A stretch of DNA of 64,000 nt, taken from positions 3,876 to 67,875 of the forward strand of contig CAZEJR010000011.1 of assembly GCA_964512675.1 (NCBI GenBank), in the 5' to 3' direction. Of the stretch, positions 8,808 to 18,031 are shown in pieces. The first letter of the stretch is position 1, and every line of letters starts with the position of its first letter. The position numbers and the translations under genes were made by a program. This DNA comes from A07HB70 sp964512675. Its GTDB lineage: Archaea; Halobacteriota; Halobacteria; Halobacteriales; Haloferacaceae. A model generated the notes under the pieces. The model searched no databases. It was given only the letters and a program-made list of their open reading frames with translations, and was not told the DNA's origin.

Positions 8808-10391
8808 TCAGCCGAAGTCCGAGAGCGAACCCTGTCTGCCGTTCCCGCCCTGTGCCGTCTCTGCTGTCGCGTCACGCCCGGCGGCGGCCCGTAGCTCGTC
8901 GTAGATCGTCGCGAGCGCCCGGACGTCGTCCTCGCAGTAGCGCTCGAGCCGGCGCCACGCCGGCGGGTCGACCGCCGCCGGGTCGGCGGCCCGCTCGACG
9001 GCGGTCCGCCAGGCGACGTACACCTCGGCGACGGTCTGTCCGTCGAGCCCGGCTGTTGCCGGCTCCCACCCGAGCGCCCCGGCGACGGCCTCGAGCCGGT
9101 TCGACCGCCCCGGGAGCGCGGCGTTCCCCTGGTCGCGGGCCCAGTAGAGCGGGTCGAACTGGTAGGTGTCCGCCCACGCCTGGTGCTGGTCGGGGCAGTG
9201 CTGGCGGAGCTGGTCTGCGATCACGGGAAAGTCGAACTGGTAGCCGTTCCACGCGACGACCGGCCGACCGGCGGCGCTGCCCGTCAGCCACGTGAGAAAC
9301 CCCTCGAGGTGGCTCGTGTCGTCGGGGTCACGCTGCCGGAAGGCGAGGTAGCGGCCGTCCTCCGGGCCGCCGTCGAGCACGCCGACGAGCCACGCCGTCG
9401 ACGCCTCGAGCCCGTCGGTCTCGACGTCGACGAACACCGGGTCGCCGCGCGGGAGCGCCCCGTCGCCGGTCGAGACGACGGTCCGGTCGGTAACGGCCCG
9501 GGCGGCGGCCCGGATCGACCGTGCGGTCGAGCGCCCGAACCCCCCGAGATCGGCGATATCCGGAGCGCGCGCCCGGGCGAGGTCGCCGACGGTCGTGTAG
9601 CCGCCCTCGCGGAGCGTCTCGGCGCGGGCCGGGCCGACGTCGCGGACCCCGCGGAGACCGACGGACTCCGGGTCGACCGGCTCCGTCGTGACGGCGCCGT
9701 TCGAGTAGACCGAGACGACGGTCGGGTCGCCGACCCGGCTGTCGACCCCGGCGCCGAGTCGAGCCGTCGTCGTGCCGACGCCGACCAGCGAGAGCGGGCC
9801 CGTCGGCCCGGTAACCGTCGTCTCGTGGCCGGCACGGAGCGTCGTCACCACGTGGGCCGCCGCGGCGTGCCACGGGTCCGGCAGACGCTCGCGGTAGTCG
9901 GCGAGCCCCTCGACAGCCGTCGAGCGCTCGTACGGGTCGACCGACAGCGACAGCGCGTCGCTCACCACGCACCGCGGGGCCGTGCCGCCCGTCGCGTCGA
10001 GCAGCGCCTCCGTGTCGTCGTCGGCGGTCAGCGACACGACGACCCCGTCGTCCGGACCGGACGCGACCGCCGGCGCGACGCCGCGACCGGGCGTGAGGAC
10101 CGGCGGGTCGACGTCGTGTCCCAGCGACGAGACGACCGTCGACTCCGGCGGCGCGGCGACCACCACGTCCGGGTCGGCGGCGTCGACCAGCGCGCCGAGC
10201 GTGTCCGGGTGGTGTCGCCGGACGACCGCTCCGGAGAGCCCGAAGACCCGGACCGGCGCGCCGCCCGGAGGCGGGAGGTCGGGGCGGCTGCTCCGGGCCA
10301 CCTCCGCCGTCCCGCCGGAGCGACCCCGGCTGGCAGCGCCGACTGACCCGTCCCGACCGGCTGTCTCGTCCGGCGCTGCCCCTCCGTTCAC
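8808..10391 (-). CDS. DEDD-family 3'-5' exonuclease with HhH repeats (MrfB/YprB-like)
   Basis: A 527-residue protein. The N-terminal half is acidic and of unknown fold. Around residues 240-300 there are two helix-hairpin-helix-like segments (LRGVRDVGPARAETLREGG and IADLGGFGRSTARSIR) typical of DNA binding. The C-terminal RNase H-like domain has the acidic motifs VFVDVETDGLE, AWNGYQFDFPVIADQL and YCEDDVRALATIYDEL, which together supply the DEDD metal ligands. The last motif is Y-x3-D, the DEDDy arrangement. It sits 3 bases upstream of the MrfA-like helicase, the same pairing as Bacillus mrfAB. The GTG at 10391 is the furthest upstream start; a later GTG or ATG cannot be excluded. Confidence 0.8.
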   Translation of the reverse strand: MNGGAAPDETAGRDGSVGAASRGRSGGTAEVARSSRPDLPPPGGAPVRVFGLSGAVVRRHHPDTLGALVDAADPDVVVAAPPESTVVSSLGHDVDPPVLTPGRGVAPAVASGPDDGVVVSLTADDDTEALLDATGGTAPRCVVSDALSLSVDPYERSTAVEGLADYRERLPDPWHAAAAHVVTTLRAGHETTVTGPTGPLSLVGVGTTTARLGAGVDSRVGDPTVVSVYSNGAVTTEPVDPESVGLRGVRDVGPARAETLREGGYTTVGDLARARAPDIADLGGFGRSTARSIRAAARAVTDRTVVSTGDGALPRGDPVFVDVETDGLEASTAWLVGVLDGGPEDGRYLAFRQRDPDDTSHLEGFLTWLTGSAAGRPVVAWNGYQFDFPVIADQLRQHCPDQHQAWADTYQFDPLYWARDQGNAALPGRSNRLEAVAGALGWEPATAGLDGQTVAEVYVAWRTAVERAADPAAVDPPAWRRLERYCEDDVRALATIYDELRAAAGRDATAETAQGGNGRQGSLSDFG

Positions 10392-10515
10392 GACACCGGG
10401 CGTTGTGTCCCGGTCGACAAGAACGTGACCCTCGCCGTCGTGTGACGTGCCCGTCCGACCGCTCGGCGCCGGCGTCGCACGGGCCGACCGGGTGGCGGGG
10501 CCCGTCCGCCGCGCA

Positions 10516-10715
10516 GCCGGTGGGGGCTCGGGCCTCGAGCCGGTCGCTCAGCGCCGCCAGCTCCCGGCGGAGGTTGGCGTCTACACGGACCGCCTCGACG
10601 TCGTCGGCCCAGTACTTCGTTCGGCGGCGCGCGAGCCCGCGCTCCACGAGGTGTTCGGCGTGCTCGTCGACACGGCGGACCCGCTGACGGTCGACGACGG
10701 TTCCTCGTCGGTCAC
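10516..10715 (-). pseudogene. Remnant of a small winged-helix regulator
   Basis: Reading leftward, a GTG at 10715 opens VTDEEPSSTVS. A different frame then carries a coherent acidic/helical stretch, DEHAEHLVERGLARRRTKYW followed by ADDVEAVRVDANLRRELAAL and SDRLEAR. This looks like the wing and dimerisation helix of haloarchaeal winged-helix proteins. The two parts are out of frame, and the recognition helix is missing between them. The second frame runs into the exonuclease gene without a stop. The simplest reading is a deleted, frameshifted gene. The surrounding stretch 10716-10944 shows nothing else. Confidence 0.4.
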
Positions 10716-10944
10716 GCTCTCTGTACTGTGCACACCTCACGAGGAAATTCGGCGTCGGGCGTCGCCGCTCCGCCGGAACGCGGTCTCGACCGGCCCGTCG
10801 TCAGGTGTGCCGGTCGACCAGCGACCGCAGTCCGACCTCGCCGTGCCCGCTCTTCCTCCGGATCGGAGCCCATCGGCGGGGCCCGCGGTCCGCACGTTCG
10901 TTAGTACCGTGGACGTAAGACACCACAGATCGGGTCGTCGGCGC

Positions 10945-11133
10945 TCAGTTCGTCCCGACCACGCGGTCGTAGACGGTCTCTGCCGGACAGACGCCGGTGA
11001 ACGTGCTCTGGATCAGGTTCGCGCCGACGAACGCCGCGAGCAGGTAGCCGAGCGGGTCGACGAACAGGCCGAGCGCGAGCGAGACGAGGACGACTGTGCC
11101 GGCGAGCCGCCGGACGAACGTGTCTGCTGACAT
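10945..11133 (-). CDS. DUF2892/YgaP-like small membrane protein
   Basis: A 62-residue protein with two close hydrophobic helices (LAGTVVLVSLALGLFVDPLG and LLAAFVGANLIQSTFTG), ending CPAETVYDRVVG. This matches the two-helix YgaP transmembrane domain (DUF2892), including the conserved FTG-CP junction. In other proteins this domain is attached to a rhodanese; here it stands alone, as is common in haloarchaea. The ATG at 11133 is preceded by an AT-rich patch (tacaattta on the minus strand), which may be its promoter. Its function is not known. Confidence 0.75.
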   Translation of the reverse strand: MSADTFVRRLAGTVVLVSLALGLFVDPLGYLLAAFVGANLIQSTFTGVCPAETVYDRVVGTN

Positions 11134-11288
11134 CGTCGGTAAATTGTACTACACTCACTAAACTGTGTCGACCGTCGGGCGTCCGCGTGCGGGCGCCACA
11201 CCGTGGCACGGGGGCGCACACCTCTCCGTCCGACCGTCGGCTCCACAGCCGGAGCAGGTCGAGTGTCGGGACTCGACTCGGAGGCGGT

Positions 11289-13622
11289 TCAGGTGGTCTC
11301 CGGCCCCGTGTCCGGCGACGCCCCGGTCCGTTCGCCGCTCGGCTGCCGTCGGACCAGTCCGGGGACGAGGACCAGCGTCGCCGGCAGGACGAGAAACGCG
11401 CCCGCCAGCGCCAGCCCGATAGCAGAGACCGTCACGACCCCGAAGTTCGCGAGGACCGGGAACCGCGAGACGATCAGGACCCCGAACCCGAAGACGGTCG
11501 TGAGACTGGAGCCGAGCACCGGGCGAGCGAGCTTGGCAACCGCGGTCGCCGCCGCGGTCCGGTCGCTCGCGCCCTGCCGGACCTCGTGTTCGTAGCGCTC
11601 GAACACGTGGACGCCGTAGTCGACCCCGACACCCAGCGCGATCGACGACATCGTGATCGTCAGCGGGTTCCAGGGGATCGAGAGCGCGTACATCACGCCG
11701 GCGACGGTCAGCGCCGCGGTGCCGGCGACGCTCCCGACCAGCACCGCCGAGACGCGCAGCGAGCGAAACGCAAGCGCGAGGAACGCCCCGCCGAGTGCGA
11801 ACGACAGCAGCGTCATCGGCGTCAGCCCGGCGGTGACGTTCTCGATGACCGTCCGGTTGAGAACCGGCTTGCCGGTCACCCGCACGTCGACGCCGGGCCC
11901 GAGCGTCAGTGCCGCGTTCCCCTCGAACTCCTCGATCAGCGTCCGGACCGCCTCGCCCTCGACGTCGTCGACGGCGAACGTCACCACCAGCCGCGAGGGC
12001 TGCCGGTCTGGGCTCTCGACGGCGAGCGGGCCGTCCGTCTGCGCGGCGAGCGCGCGGTCGAGTGCGGCCTCCGTCTCGGGTACTCGTCCGCCGTTGGCGA
12101 GCGAGACCGCCGTCACGGGGCTCTGTACCCCGTTTACCCCCGAGTTGGCGAGCATCAGCCGCTGGAACGCGGCCACGTCCCGGAACGTCTCCGGCGTGTA
12201 CGCCCGGTCGGTCTCGACCAGCACGTAGATCCGCTTCGGGCTCTCGACCGTGTCCGACAGCCGCTCGAGGTCGTCTTTCGCCTCCAGGTTCTGTGGCCAG
12301 AAGTCCATCATCTCCTGTCGCGGCTCGACCTGCGGATAGGCGTACGCGCCGGCGGAGACGACCAGCGCGGCGAGCAGCAGGGTGACGACCGGGTGTCTGG
12401 CGGTACCGTGCTCGGTCAGCCGGCGGAACGTCGACTCGACGCGGTCGTCCGTGGCCGCGTCCGTCGTGCTCCGCGGCGCCCCGGCGTCGAACCGGACGAG
12501 CAGGGCGGGCAGCAGCGTCACCGACAGCAGCATCGACGAGAGGACGGCGATCGCACTGGTGACGCCGAACTGCTGGACCGGCGGCACCGGCGACACGAGC
12601 AGCGACCCGAGGCCGACGACGGTGGTGCCCATCGCGATCAGCAGCGCTCGACCGGTCGTCCGGGACGCGGTCCCGGCGGCGTCGACCGGCGACTGGCCGT
12701 CCTCGCGGGCCTCGGCGTAGCGGGTCTGAATCTGGAGTCCGTAGTCCATCCCCAGTCCCAGCGCGACGGGCATCACGCCGAGCATGATGGCGTTGAACGA
12801 GTAGCCCAGCACGCCCATCGCCCCCGCCATGTAGAGCAGCGAGAGCATCGCGACGCTCAGCGGCATCGCCACCTCTCGCCCGCGGGCGAGACGCCCGCGC
12901 ATCACGAGATAGACGACGCCGAGGATGAGCGCGAACGACCCCGCGAACAGCGTGACCATCTCGGGGAGCATCAGTCCGAAGGCGGCGTTCTCGAACACCG
13001 GCTGGCCGGTGATCGTCGCGCTCGCCCCGGGTGGCAGGCTCGCCGCGTCGGTCTCCGCGCTCACCTCGTCGTAGATCACGTCCGAGCCGCGGGTCGGCAG
13101 GAACGCGCCGCGGTCGAACCGGTCGACGTCACCGTACTCCGCGACGACCACCGTCGTCCCGGTCTCGGGGACGACCCGGTCGACCAGCCGGTCGCCGCCC
13201 GGACGCTCGCGCACCCGGTCGACGGCACGGCGGACGCCCGCCTCCGTGTCGGGGATCGACCCGTCGGCGCCGAGCCGAACGACGTCCGCGAGGCTGGTCA
13301 CCGACGAGACGCCGTCGACACCGGCGTACCGACGGTCGAGCCGGTCGATCGCACGGACCGTCTCGGGGTCGTAGGGCGCGTCGGACTCGACGACGACGAA
13401 CACCGCGTTGCCGGTGTCGTGGTCCTGCTTCAGCGTCGCCCAGTCCTCGGCGGCCGCCGCGTCGTCGTCGACGTAGAGACTCATCCCCATGCTCATCTGG
13501 AGGCTCGACGCCGCGACGCCGCCGGAGACGACGGCGACGACGAGCACCGCGGCGACGACGCCCCGTCGGTGGGTCGCGGACCAGCGGCCGGCCTGCTCCA
13601 GCGCGTCGCGGACGCTCGTCAT
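11289..13622 (-). CDS. RND-superfamily exporter (MMPL/HAE2-like)
   Basis: A 777-residue membrane protein with the duplicated RND plan: a single N-terminal span (about 22-40), a large extracellular domain, five spans (about 225-385), then the same again. The third or fourth span of each half carries the proton-relay type segment (MPVALGLGMDYGLQIQTRYA and SSIALGVGVDYGVHVFERYE), with the Gly-x-Asp-Tyr motif kept in both. Archaeal members are thought to export lipids or hydrophobic molecules by proton antiport; the substrate here is unknown. Its ATG is one base past the stop of the upstream secreted CARDB-like protein, so the two form an operon and probably one export system. Confidence 0.85.
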   Translation of the reverse strand: MTSVRDALEQAGRWSATHRRGVVAAVLVVAVVSGGVAASSLQMSMGMSLYVDDDAAAAEDWATLKQDHDTGNAVFVVVESDAPYDPETVRAIDRLDRRYAGVDGVSSVTSLADVVRLGADGSIPDTEAGVRRAVDRVRERPGGDRLVDRVVPETGTTVVVAEYGDVDRFDRGAFLPTRGSDVIYDEVSAETDAASLPPGASATITGQPVFENAAFGLMLPEMVTLFAGSFALILGVVYLVMRGRLARGREVAMPLSVAMLSLLYMAGAMGVLGYSFNAIMLGVMPVALGLGMDYGLQIQTRYAEAREDGQSPVDAAGTASRTTGRALLIAMGTTVVGLGSLLVSPVPPVQQFGVTSAIAVLSSMLLSVTLLPALLVRFDAGAPRSTTDAATDDRVESTFRRLTEHGTARHPVVTLLLAALVVSAGAYAYPQVEPRQEMMDFWPQNLEAKDDLERLSDTVESPKRIYVLVETDRAYTPETFRDVAAFQRLMLANSGVNGVQSPVTAVSLANGGRVPETEAALDRALAAQTDGPLAVESPDRQPSRLVVTFAVDDVEGEAVRTLIEEFEGNAALTLGPGVDVRVTGKPVLNRTVIENVTAGLTPMTLLSFALGGAFLALAFRSLRVSAVLVGSVAGTAALTVAGVMYALSIPWNPLTITMSSIALGVGVDYGVHVFERYEHEVRQGASDRTAAATAVAKLARPVLGSSLTTVFGFGVLIVSRFPVLANFGVVTVSAIGLALAGAFLVLPATLVLVPGLVRRQPSGERTGASPDTGPETT

Positions 13623-13623
13623 C

Positions 13624-15201
13624 TCACAGCCCCAGCAGGTCGAGCAGGGCCGCGAGCGGTCCGGTCCCGCCCGCCTCGACCCGCAGTTCGGTCGACTCGA
13701 CGTCGGTCACGACCCGACTGCCAAAGCTGTTGTCGAACGCGACCGTGGTGTCGAGCGCGTACGACTTCGGCGTCGCCGCGCCGTCGACGCTGACGGTGAA
13801 CCGGACGGTCGCGGACTCCCCGGGGGCGAGCGTACCGACGTACGCGGTGTCGTCGTCCGTCTCGAACGGCGAGTCGGCGTTGAGCCGCACGACGGCGTCG
13901 CGCATCGGCGCCGCGCCGGTGTTCGTCACCTCGAACGCGACGGTGGTCGTCGAGCCCGCCGGGGCCGACCCGGCGCTGCCCGTCTCGACCGTCCGCTCCG
14001 GCCCGACCGCGACGCCCGCGGAGAGCGGCTCGGTCGTCACCGGGTCGCCGAAGGCGTCGTCGCGTTCGACGACGACCGAGAGCGGGTACCGCCCGTCGAG
14101 CGTACGGTCGCTCACCTCGACCCGGAGGCGGGCGGTCGCGGACTCGCCGGGCGCGAGATCACCGAGGCTCGCCGACCCGGAGACGGGCGTCAGCGGCGGC
14201 GACTCGCGCAGGTGGGCCCGCACGTCGCGGGCGGTCGCGTCCCCGATGTTCTCGACGGTCAGCGCGACGGCGCCCGTCGAGTCGACGTACAGCGACTCGG
14301 CGGCGGCAGACACCGCGAACCGCGGCCCCTCGCCGACGGTCACCGTGCCGGTCCGTACTGCCGTCTCCGAGACGACGCCGTTCTCGCCGTCGTAGCCGAG
14401 CGAGAGTCCGACCGCGCGGTCGCCCGCGCTGACGTCACCGACGCCGACGCGGAACGTCGCCGTCGCCGTCTCGCCGGGCGCGAGGTCGCCGACACCCGCG
14501 CTCCTCGCCCGTGGGGTCAGCCAGTCGGCGGCGTGGAGCCGCAGGCTCGCGTCGGAGGCGACCTCCGTCCCGGCGTTGCGCACCGTCGCGCGCAGCTCGC
14601 CGTCGGCGTTCTCTGCCAGCCCCTCGCCGGTCACGGAGACGACCGCCAGCCGCGTCGTCGCCTCGACGCGTACGGTCACGGTGCGCTCGACCGTCTCGGT
14701 CCGGTAGCTGGTGATCGTCTCGTCGCTGTTGATCACCAGCGTGCTCAGGTAGCGGTAGGTCACCTCGACCGGCAGCCGGTAGGTGCCCGGTGCCGCCGAC
14801 TCGTCGACCTCGACCTCGACCGGCACCCGACGGGTGTCGTCGGGCGTGACGACACCGATCGACTGCTCGCCCGTCCGTACCGTCAGCGGCGCCGCCCCGG
14901 CCTCGGCGGTCACCGTCGTCGACAGCGCGGCGCCGGGCCGAAGCGACTGGCTCCGGGCCGCCCGCTCGAACTCGTCGACTGCGCCGTCGAGTTCGGTCAC
15001 CGACTGGCCCGTGTTCTGCACCACCACCGGCACCGTCGTCGTCTCGCCCGGCACGACGACGTTCGACCCGCCGACGGTCGTCTCGAGGGTCGGCTCGCCG
15101 ATCTCGGTGTAGTTCAGCCCCGACGCCGTCCCCACCGCTCCGGCGAGCGCCGCCGTCACGAGGAGCAGTGCCACGACCGCAGTCAGCCGCTCTCGTCCCA
15201 T
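13624..15201 (-). CDS. Secreted CARDB/COG1361-like repeat protein, partner of the RND exporter
   Basis: A 525-residue exported protein. A signal peptide spans residues 1 to about 25 (MGRERLTAVVALLLVTAALA). The rest consists of about four Ig-like beta-sandwich repeats, each with the hallmark LAPGETATATF/LAPGESATARL strand and a preceding VxNxG turn (VRNAGTEVA, VENIGDATA, VTNTGAAPM). These are CARDB-type modules found in archaeal envelope proteins. There is no C-terminal anchor beyond a short hydrophobic tail. An in-frame ATG seven codons upstream exists, but 15201 gives the proper signal peptide. The gene is followed after one base by the RND permease. Confidence 0.8.
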   Translation of the reverse strand: MGRERLTAVVALLLVTAALAGAVGTASGLNYTEIGEPTLETTVGGSNVVVPGETTTVPVVVQNTGQSVTELDGAVDEFERAARSQSLRPGAALSTTVTAEAGAAPLTVRTGEQSIGVVTPDDTRRVPVEVEVDESAAPGTYRLPVEVTYRYLSTLVINSDETITSYRTETVERTVTVRVEATTRLAVVSVTGEGLAENADGELRATVRNAGTEVASDASLRLHAADWLTPRARSAGVGDLAPGETATATFRVGVGDVSAGDRAVGLSLGYDGENGVVSETAVRTGTVTVGEGPRFAVSAAAESLYVDSTGAVALTVENIGDATARDVRAHLRESPPLTPVSGSASLGDLAPGESATARLRVEVSDRTLDGRYPLSVVVERDDAFGDPVTTEPLSAGVAVGPERTVETGSAGSAPAGSTTTVAFEVTNTGAAPMRDAVVRLNADSPFETDDDTAYVGTLAPGESATVRFTVSVDGAATPKSYALDTTVAFDNSFGSRVVTDVESTELRVEAGGTGPLAALLDLLGL

Positions 15202-15232
15202 AGTAATGTATACGTTGCACAAAACAATAAAG
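15202..15232 (-). promoter_or_regulatory. Promoter of the CARDB-RND operon
   Basis: On the minus strand the sequence tttattg (about 15225-15231) lies 24-30 bases before the ATG at 15201, the expected place for a haloarchaeal TATA box of a leaderless gene. Between them lies an imperfect palindrome centred on GTATAC (15208-15213). A repressor bound there would cover the transcription start. No regulator gene is adjacent. Confidence 0.5.
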
Positions 15233-15702
15233 ACATCGGATCACCGACGACACTCTCGTCTGTCGGCGGACGGCGCGCCACCGACCCTCTGGTCGACCCG
15301 CTCCACGTCGCCGTCGAACCCGGACTGTCCTCACCGGGCCGGTCGAGACCGCACGCGACAGTCCGCTCGCGACACCGACCGCTCCGTCTCGGCTACGGGC
15401 GCGTGCCGTCACCCCCCGTCAGCTACAGTCGGGCGTGGCTTCGCGCCACGTAACGGCGAACGGGGGTATCTGCGCCCGCGACGCCGGACCGTCTGTCGGC
15501 CCGCGTCACTCCCTCGAGTCCCGAGGAGTGCCCCGGCGCGGGCCGGCATCTCGCGCACAGGCCGCGTCACGTGCCCGCTGGACGCGCTCGCCCGGACCGC
15601 CCGGGCCGCTCCGTCCGGCCCTGCCGCCGCTGTGGCGCACGGCGACGGTCACACCGGACCGTCTCGCTCGCGGCTGTACGGCGGCGCGACCGTCTCACTC
15701 CC
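15233..15702. other. Gene-free stretch, nothing recognised
   Basis: All frames are Arg/Ser/Pro-rich and have no acidic bias. I found no repeat, RNA gene or protein remnant. The stretch separates the divergent-looking ends of the CARDB operon start and the DehI gene stop. Confidence 0.45.
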
Positions 15703-16590
15703 CTACCAGTTTCGCTCGCCGGTCTCGCCGACGGTCGCCGCCCAGAGGTGGAGTCCGGGCAGGACGTCGTCGACGGCACCCTCGTCGAACTCGCGAAACA
15801 GCGCCTGGACGTCCGCGATCAGCTTCTCGTCGAACCCGTGGCTCCGGAGCGCGTCGGGACCGAGCCGCGGCGTGTGGGCCGCCGACTCGACGAACGCCGC
15901 CACGGCCGCCTCTGTGCGGTCACACGCAGTCCGGAAGCCGGGGCCCGTCAGCACCGGCTCGAGGTCCGCCCAGAGCGTGGTGAACACGCCGGGCCACTGC
16001 GCGAGACAGCGGTAGACGCTCGGTAGTCCGTCGTCGAACCCGTGGAACGCTCGGACCGCGGCGACCGTCTCGGCGACGTCGTCGCCGACCGCGTCGACGG
16101 GAACCATCGACGGCGGCCGACCGCGGTCCGCGTCGAGCCACGCCGGACACGGCGCCGTCGCCGCACGGTCTCGCTCCGGGTCGACGCCAACGGAGTCGCC
16201 GTGGAGCGCGCGGTTCGTGGCACGGAACAGCACCGCCAGCCGTGGCCCGACGACGTCGAACGTCGCGAGCTGTCCGCGGAGCTCGGCGTACGCCGCCGGG
16301 GCGACACCGAGGTCCGGCCGCCGGTAGCGCGGGATCGCGACGTCGGCGTCGCTCTCGACCGCCGAGAGAACGGCGTCCCGGTAGCGAACGGAGAACCGGC
16401 CGAACGCCCGCGTCTGGAAGAGCGGCTTCACCTGCCCCCAGAGGTAGCGACAGAACCGGGGGTAGTTCGCCATCGTCGTCCGCCAGATCCAGTTGACGAC
16501 CGGCGCCCGGAACGTCGCGCGGATGTCGTCGTAGACGCCGCGTCGCCACCCGGTCGCGTCGGCCTCGTAGAGCTGTGCGCTCCTGTCCAC
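15703..16590 (-). CDS. DehI-family halocarboxylic acid dehalogenase
   Basis: A 295-residue mostly helical protein. The N-terminal segment VYDDIRATFRAPVVNWIWRT, then MANYPRFCRYLWGQVKPLFQ, is the conserved front of the DehI family. DehI removes halide from both D- and L-2-haloacids without a covalent ester intermediate. The middle part (VVGPRLAVLFRATNRALHG) looks like the duplicated half of the DehI fold. I chose the GTG at 16590: on the minus strand cttatcac lies about 27 bases upstream, fitting a leaderless start. A GTG four codons earlier (16602) is the alternative. Many haloarchaeal members are annotated only by similarity, so the true substrate is uncertain. Confidence 0.72.
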   Translation of the reverse strand: MDRSAQLYEADATGWRRGVYDDIRATFRAPVVNWIWRTTMANYPRFCRYLWGQVKPLFQTRAFGRFSVRYRDAVLSAVESDADVAIPRYRRPDLGVAPAAYAELRGQLATFDVVGPRLAVLFRATNRALHGDSVGVDPERDRAATAPCPAWLDADRGRPPSMVPVDAVGDDVAETVAAVRAFHGFDDGLPSVYRCLAQWPGVFTTLWADLEPVLTGPGFRTACDRTEAAVAAFVESAAHTPRLGPDALRSHGFDEKLIADVQALFREFDEGAVDDVLPGLHLWAATVGETGERNW

Positions 16591-16702
16591 GCGAGAGCCC
16601 ACGGCCGCGGGCGTGATAAGCTGACGACCGGACGCGCGGTCGGACCGGGGCCCCGGCGACGCGCGGCGAGGTTTCATTACCGACGGGCACGAGCGGGCCG
16701 GC

Positions 16703-17473
16703 GTGGCTCTCCAGATCGTCGACGCCCTGTCGACCGGTATCAGGCGGCTACTCACCCGCGACGGACTCGTCCTCGTGGGTCTGTTCTACCTCCTCAACGC
16801 GGTCAGCGGGCTGCTGAACGCGCTGCTGGTCCCGACCCCCAGCGGCCCCGCGCCGGGTATGGGGCCGGGCGCCGGATCGCCGCCGAGTCCCGAGGCGCTC
16901 CTGCCGGGACTCGGGGCCGCGTTCGCCCTCTCACTGCTCGCCGGCCTGGCGTCGGTGGTCCTCGCGATCGGCGCGCTCCGGGCGTTCGTCACCGACACAC
17001 GGCTCTCCTCGGCGCTCGTCGCGCGCAACCTCCCGCTCGCGTTCGTCAACTACGTCGTCGGCGGGATCGCCTACGCAGTCCTCGTCCTGGTCGGTCTCGC
17101 GTTGCTGGTCGTCCCCGGACTCTTCGTCATGGTGGTGCTGGCGTTCTGGACCGTCTTCGTCGCCGTCGAGGACCAGAACTTCGTCGCGGCCTTCGGCGAC
17201 AGCTGGCGGCTGACCGAGGACAACCGCCTTCGGCTGTTCGGACTGGGGCTCCTGGTCGTCGTCGTCGCGTTCCTGATCTCGCTCCCGTTCGCCGCCGTCT
17301 CCGGGATCATCGGGTTCGTGGCCGGGGGCGGGACCGTCGGCCGGGTGCTCGGCGCGCTCGTCGGTCCCGCCGGGTCGGCGATCACGACCGTGATCACGCT
17401 CGGTGTCGTCGCCGCCGCGTACCGCCAGCTCACGACCGGCGGCGTGGGCGCGGGCCCGAACGCGCCCCTCTGA
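16703..17473 (+). CDS. Multi-span membrane protein (DUF7847-like)
   Basis: A 256-residue protein with about six hydrophobic segments. The shared core with a second gene at 21362 is NYVVGGIAYAVLVLVGLALL, then VVPGLFVMVVLAFWTVFVAV, then EDQNFVAAFGDSWRLTEDN. The amphipathic WRLT segment followed by another hydrophobic hairpin resembles the membrane domain of glycerophosphodiester phosphodiesterase-type and DUF7847 proteins. The start is a GTG at 16703, about 112 bases from the divergent DehI start. A role in membrane or envelope biology is only a guess. Confidence 0.7.
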   Translation: MALQIVDALSTGIRRLLTRDGLVLVGLFYLLNAVSGLLNALLVPTPSGPAPGMGPGAGSPPSPEALLPGLGAAFALSLLAGLASVVLAIGALRAFVTDTRLSSALVARNLPLAFVNYVVGGIAYAVLVLVGLALLVVPGLFVMVVLAFWTVFVAVEDQNFVAAFGDSWRLTEDNRLRLFGLGLLVVVVAFLISLPFAAVSGIIGFVAGGGTVGRVLGALVGPAGSAITTVITLGVVAAAYRQLTTGGVGAGPNAPL

Positions 17474-17721
17474 TGCCGACCGGTCGCGCACCGTCCGACC
17501 TCGGTGCGTGTCGACCGTCTCCGCACGGGCGGCGTGCTCGCGCCGGTGCCACCCGGCTGCGCCCGTCGAGCCCCGGCGTCTCGGCTCGCCGCCTGGTCCG
17601 CCCGGAGCCCCGTCTGCGCGCTCGAGACCACGCCAGCTACGAGCGTGGCCGCCGCCCGGAGGCGTGAGACGCTGCCGAGGTCGTGTCGTCCGTCGTGCGC
17701 TACGACGGGCGGTAGCACTCG

Positions 17722-17889
17722 TCGGTTACGGACGAGATTCGCCGCACACGGTCGCTTCGGGGACGATTCGATCTCGACATCCTGCCCCTCCTCGAGGTCC
17801 GTACCGCCGACGCCGTCGTCAGTCGACCCGAACCCGTAGCCGTCGGTGTCGTCGAAGAGCTCAATCTCTCTGTCCGTCAGTACAGACAC
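17722..17889 (-). pseudogene. Decayed cold shock domain protein
   Basis: On the minus strand the translation reads LTDREIELFDDTDGYGFGST, then DDGVGGTDLEEGQDVEIESS, then PKRPCAANLVRN. Haloarchaeal CspA-type proteins read approximately GKVDFFNDTGGYGFI, then TDD..DVFFHMED, then GGPDLEEGQEVEFD, then KGPRATNLVRN. The copy keeps both outer parts but has lost the central VFFHMED strand (RNP2). The frame also has no stop at the normal C-terminus and no clean start. This is a deleted, probably non-functional gene. The flanks 17474-17721 and 17890-17980 show nothing else. Confidence 0.7.
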
Positions 17890-18031
17890 ACGTACACCTC
17901 CCGGCCACGACAGCTCCGGGCGTCGCGTTACCACGACCCGCCTGTACACGCCCGCGGCGTGTGCCCGGCGCCGAGGCGGGGTCACACGACTTATTCCGCC
18001 CACGATCGTACGCTACGGCAGTGGACACAGC

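Noticed and set aside
11187..13793. An 868-codon plus-strand frame opposite the RND exporter
   Set aside because: Its sequence is Arg/Asp/His-rich antisense of a membrane protein with no family motif.
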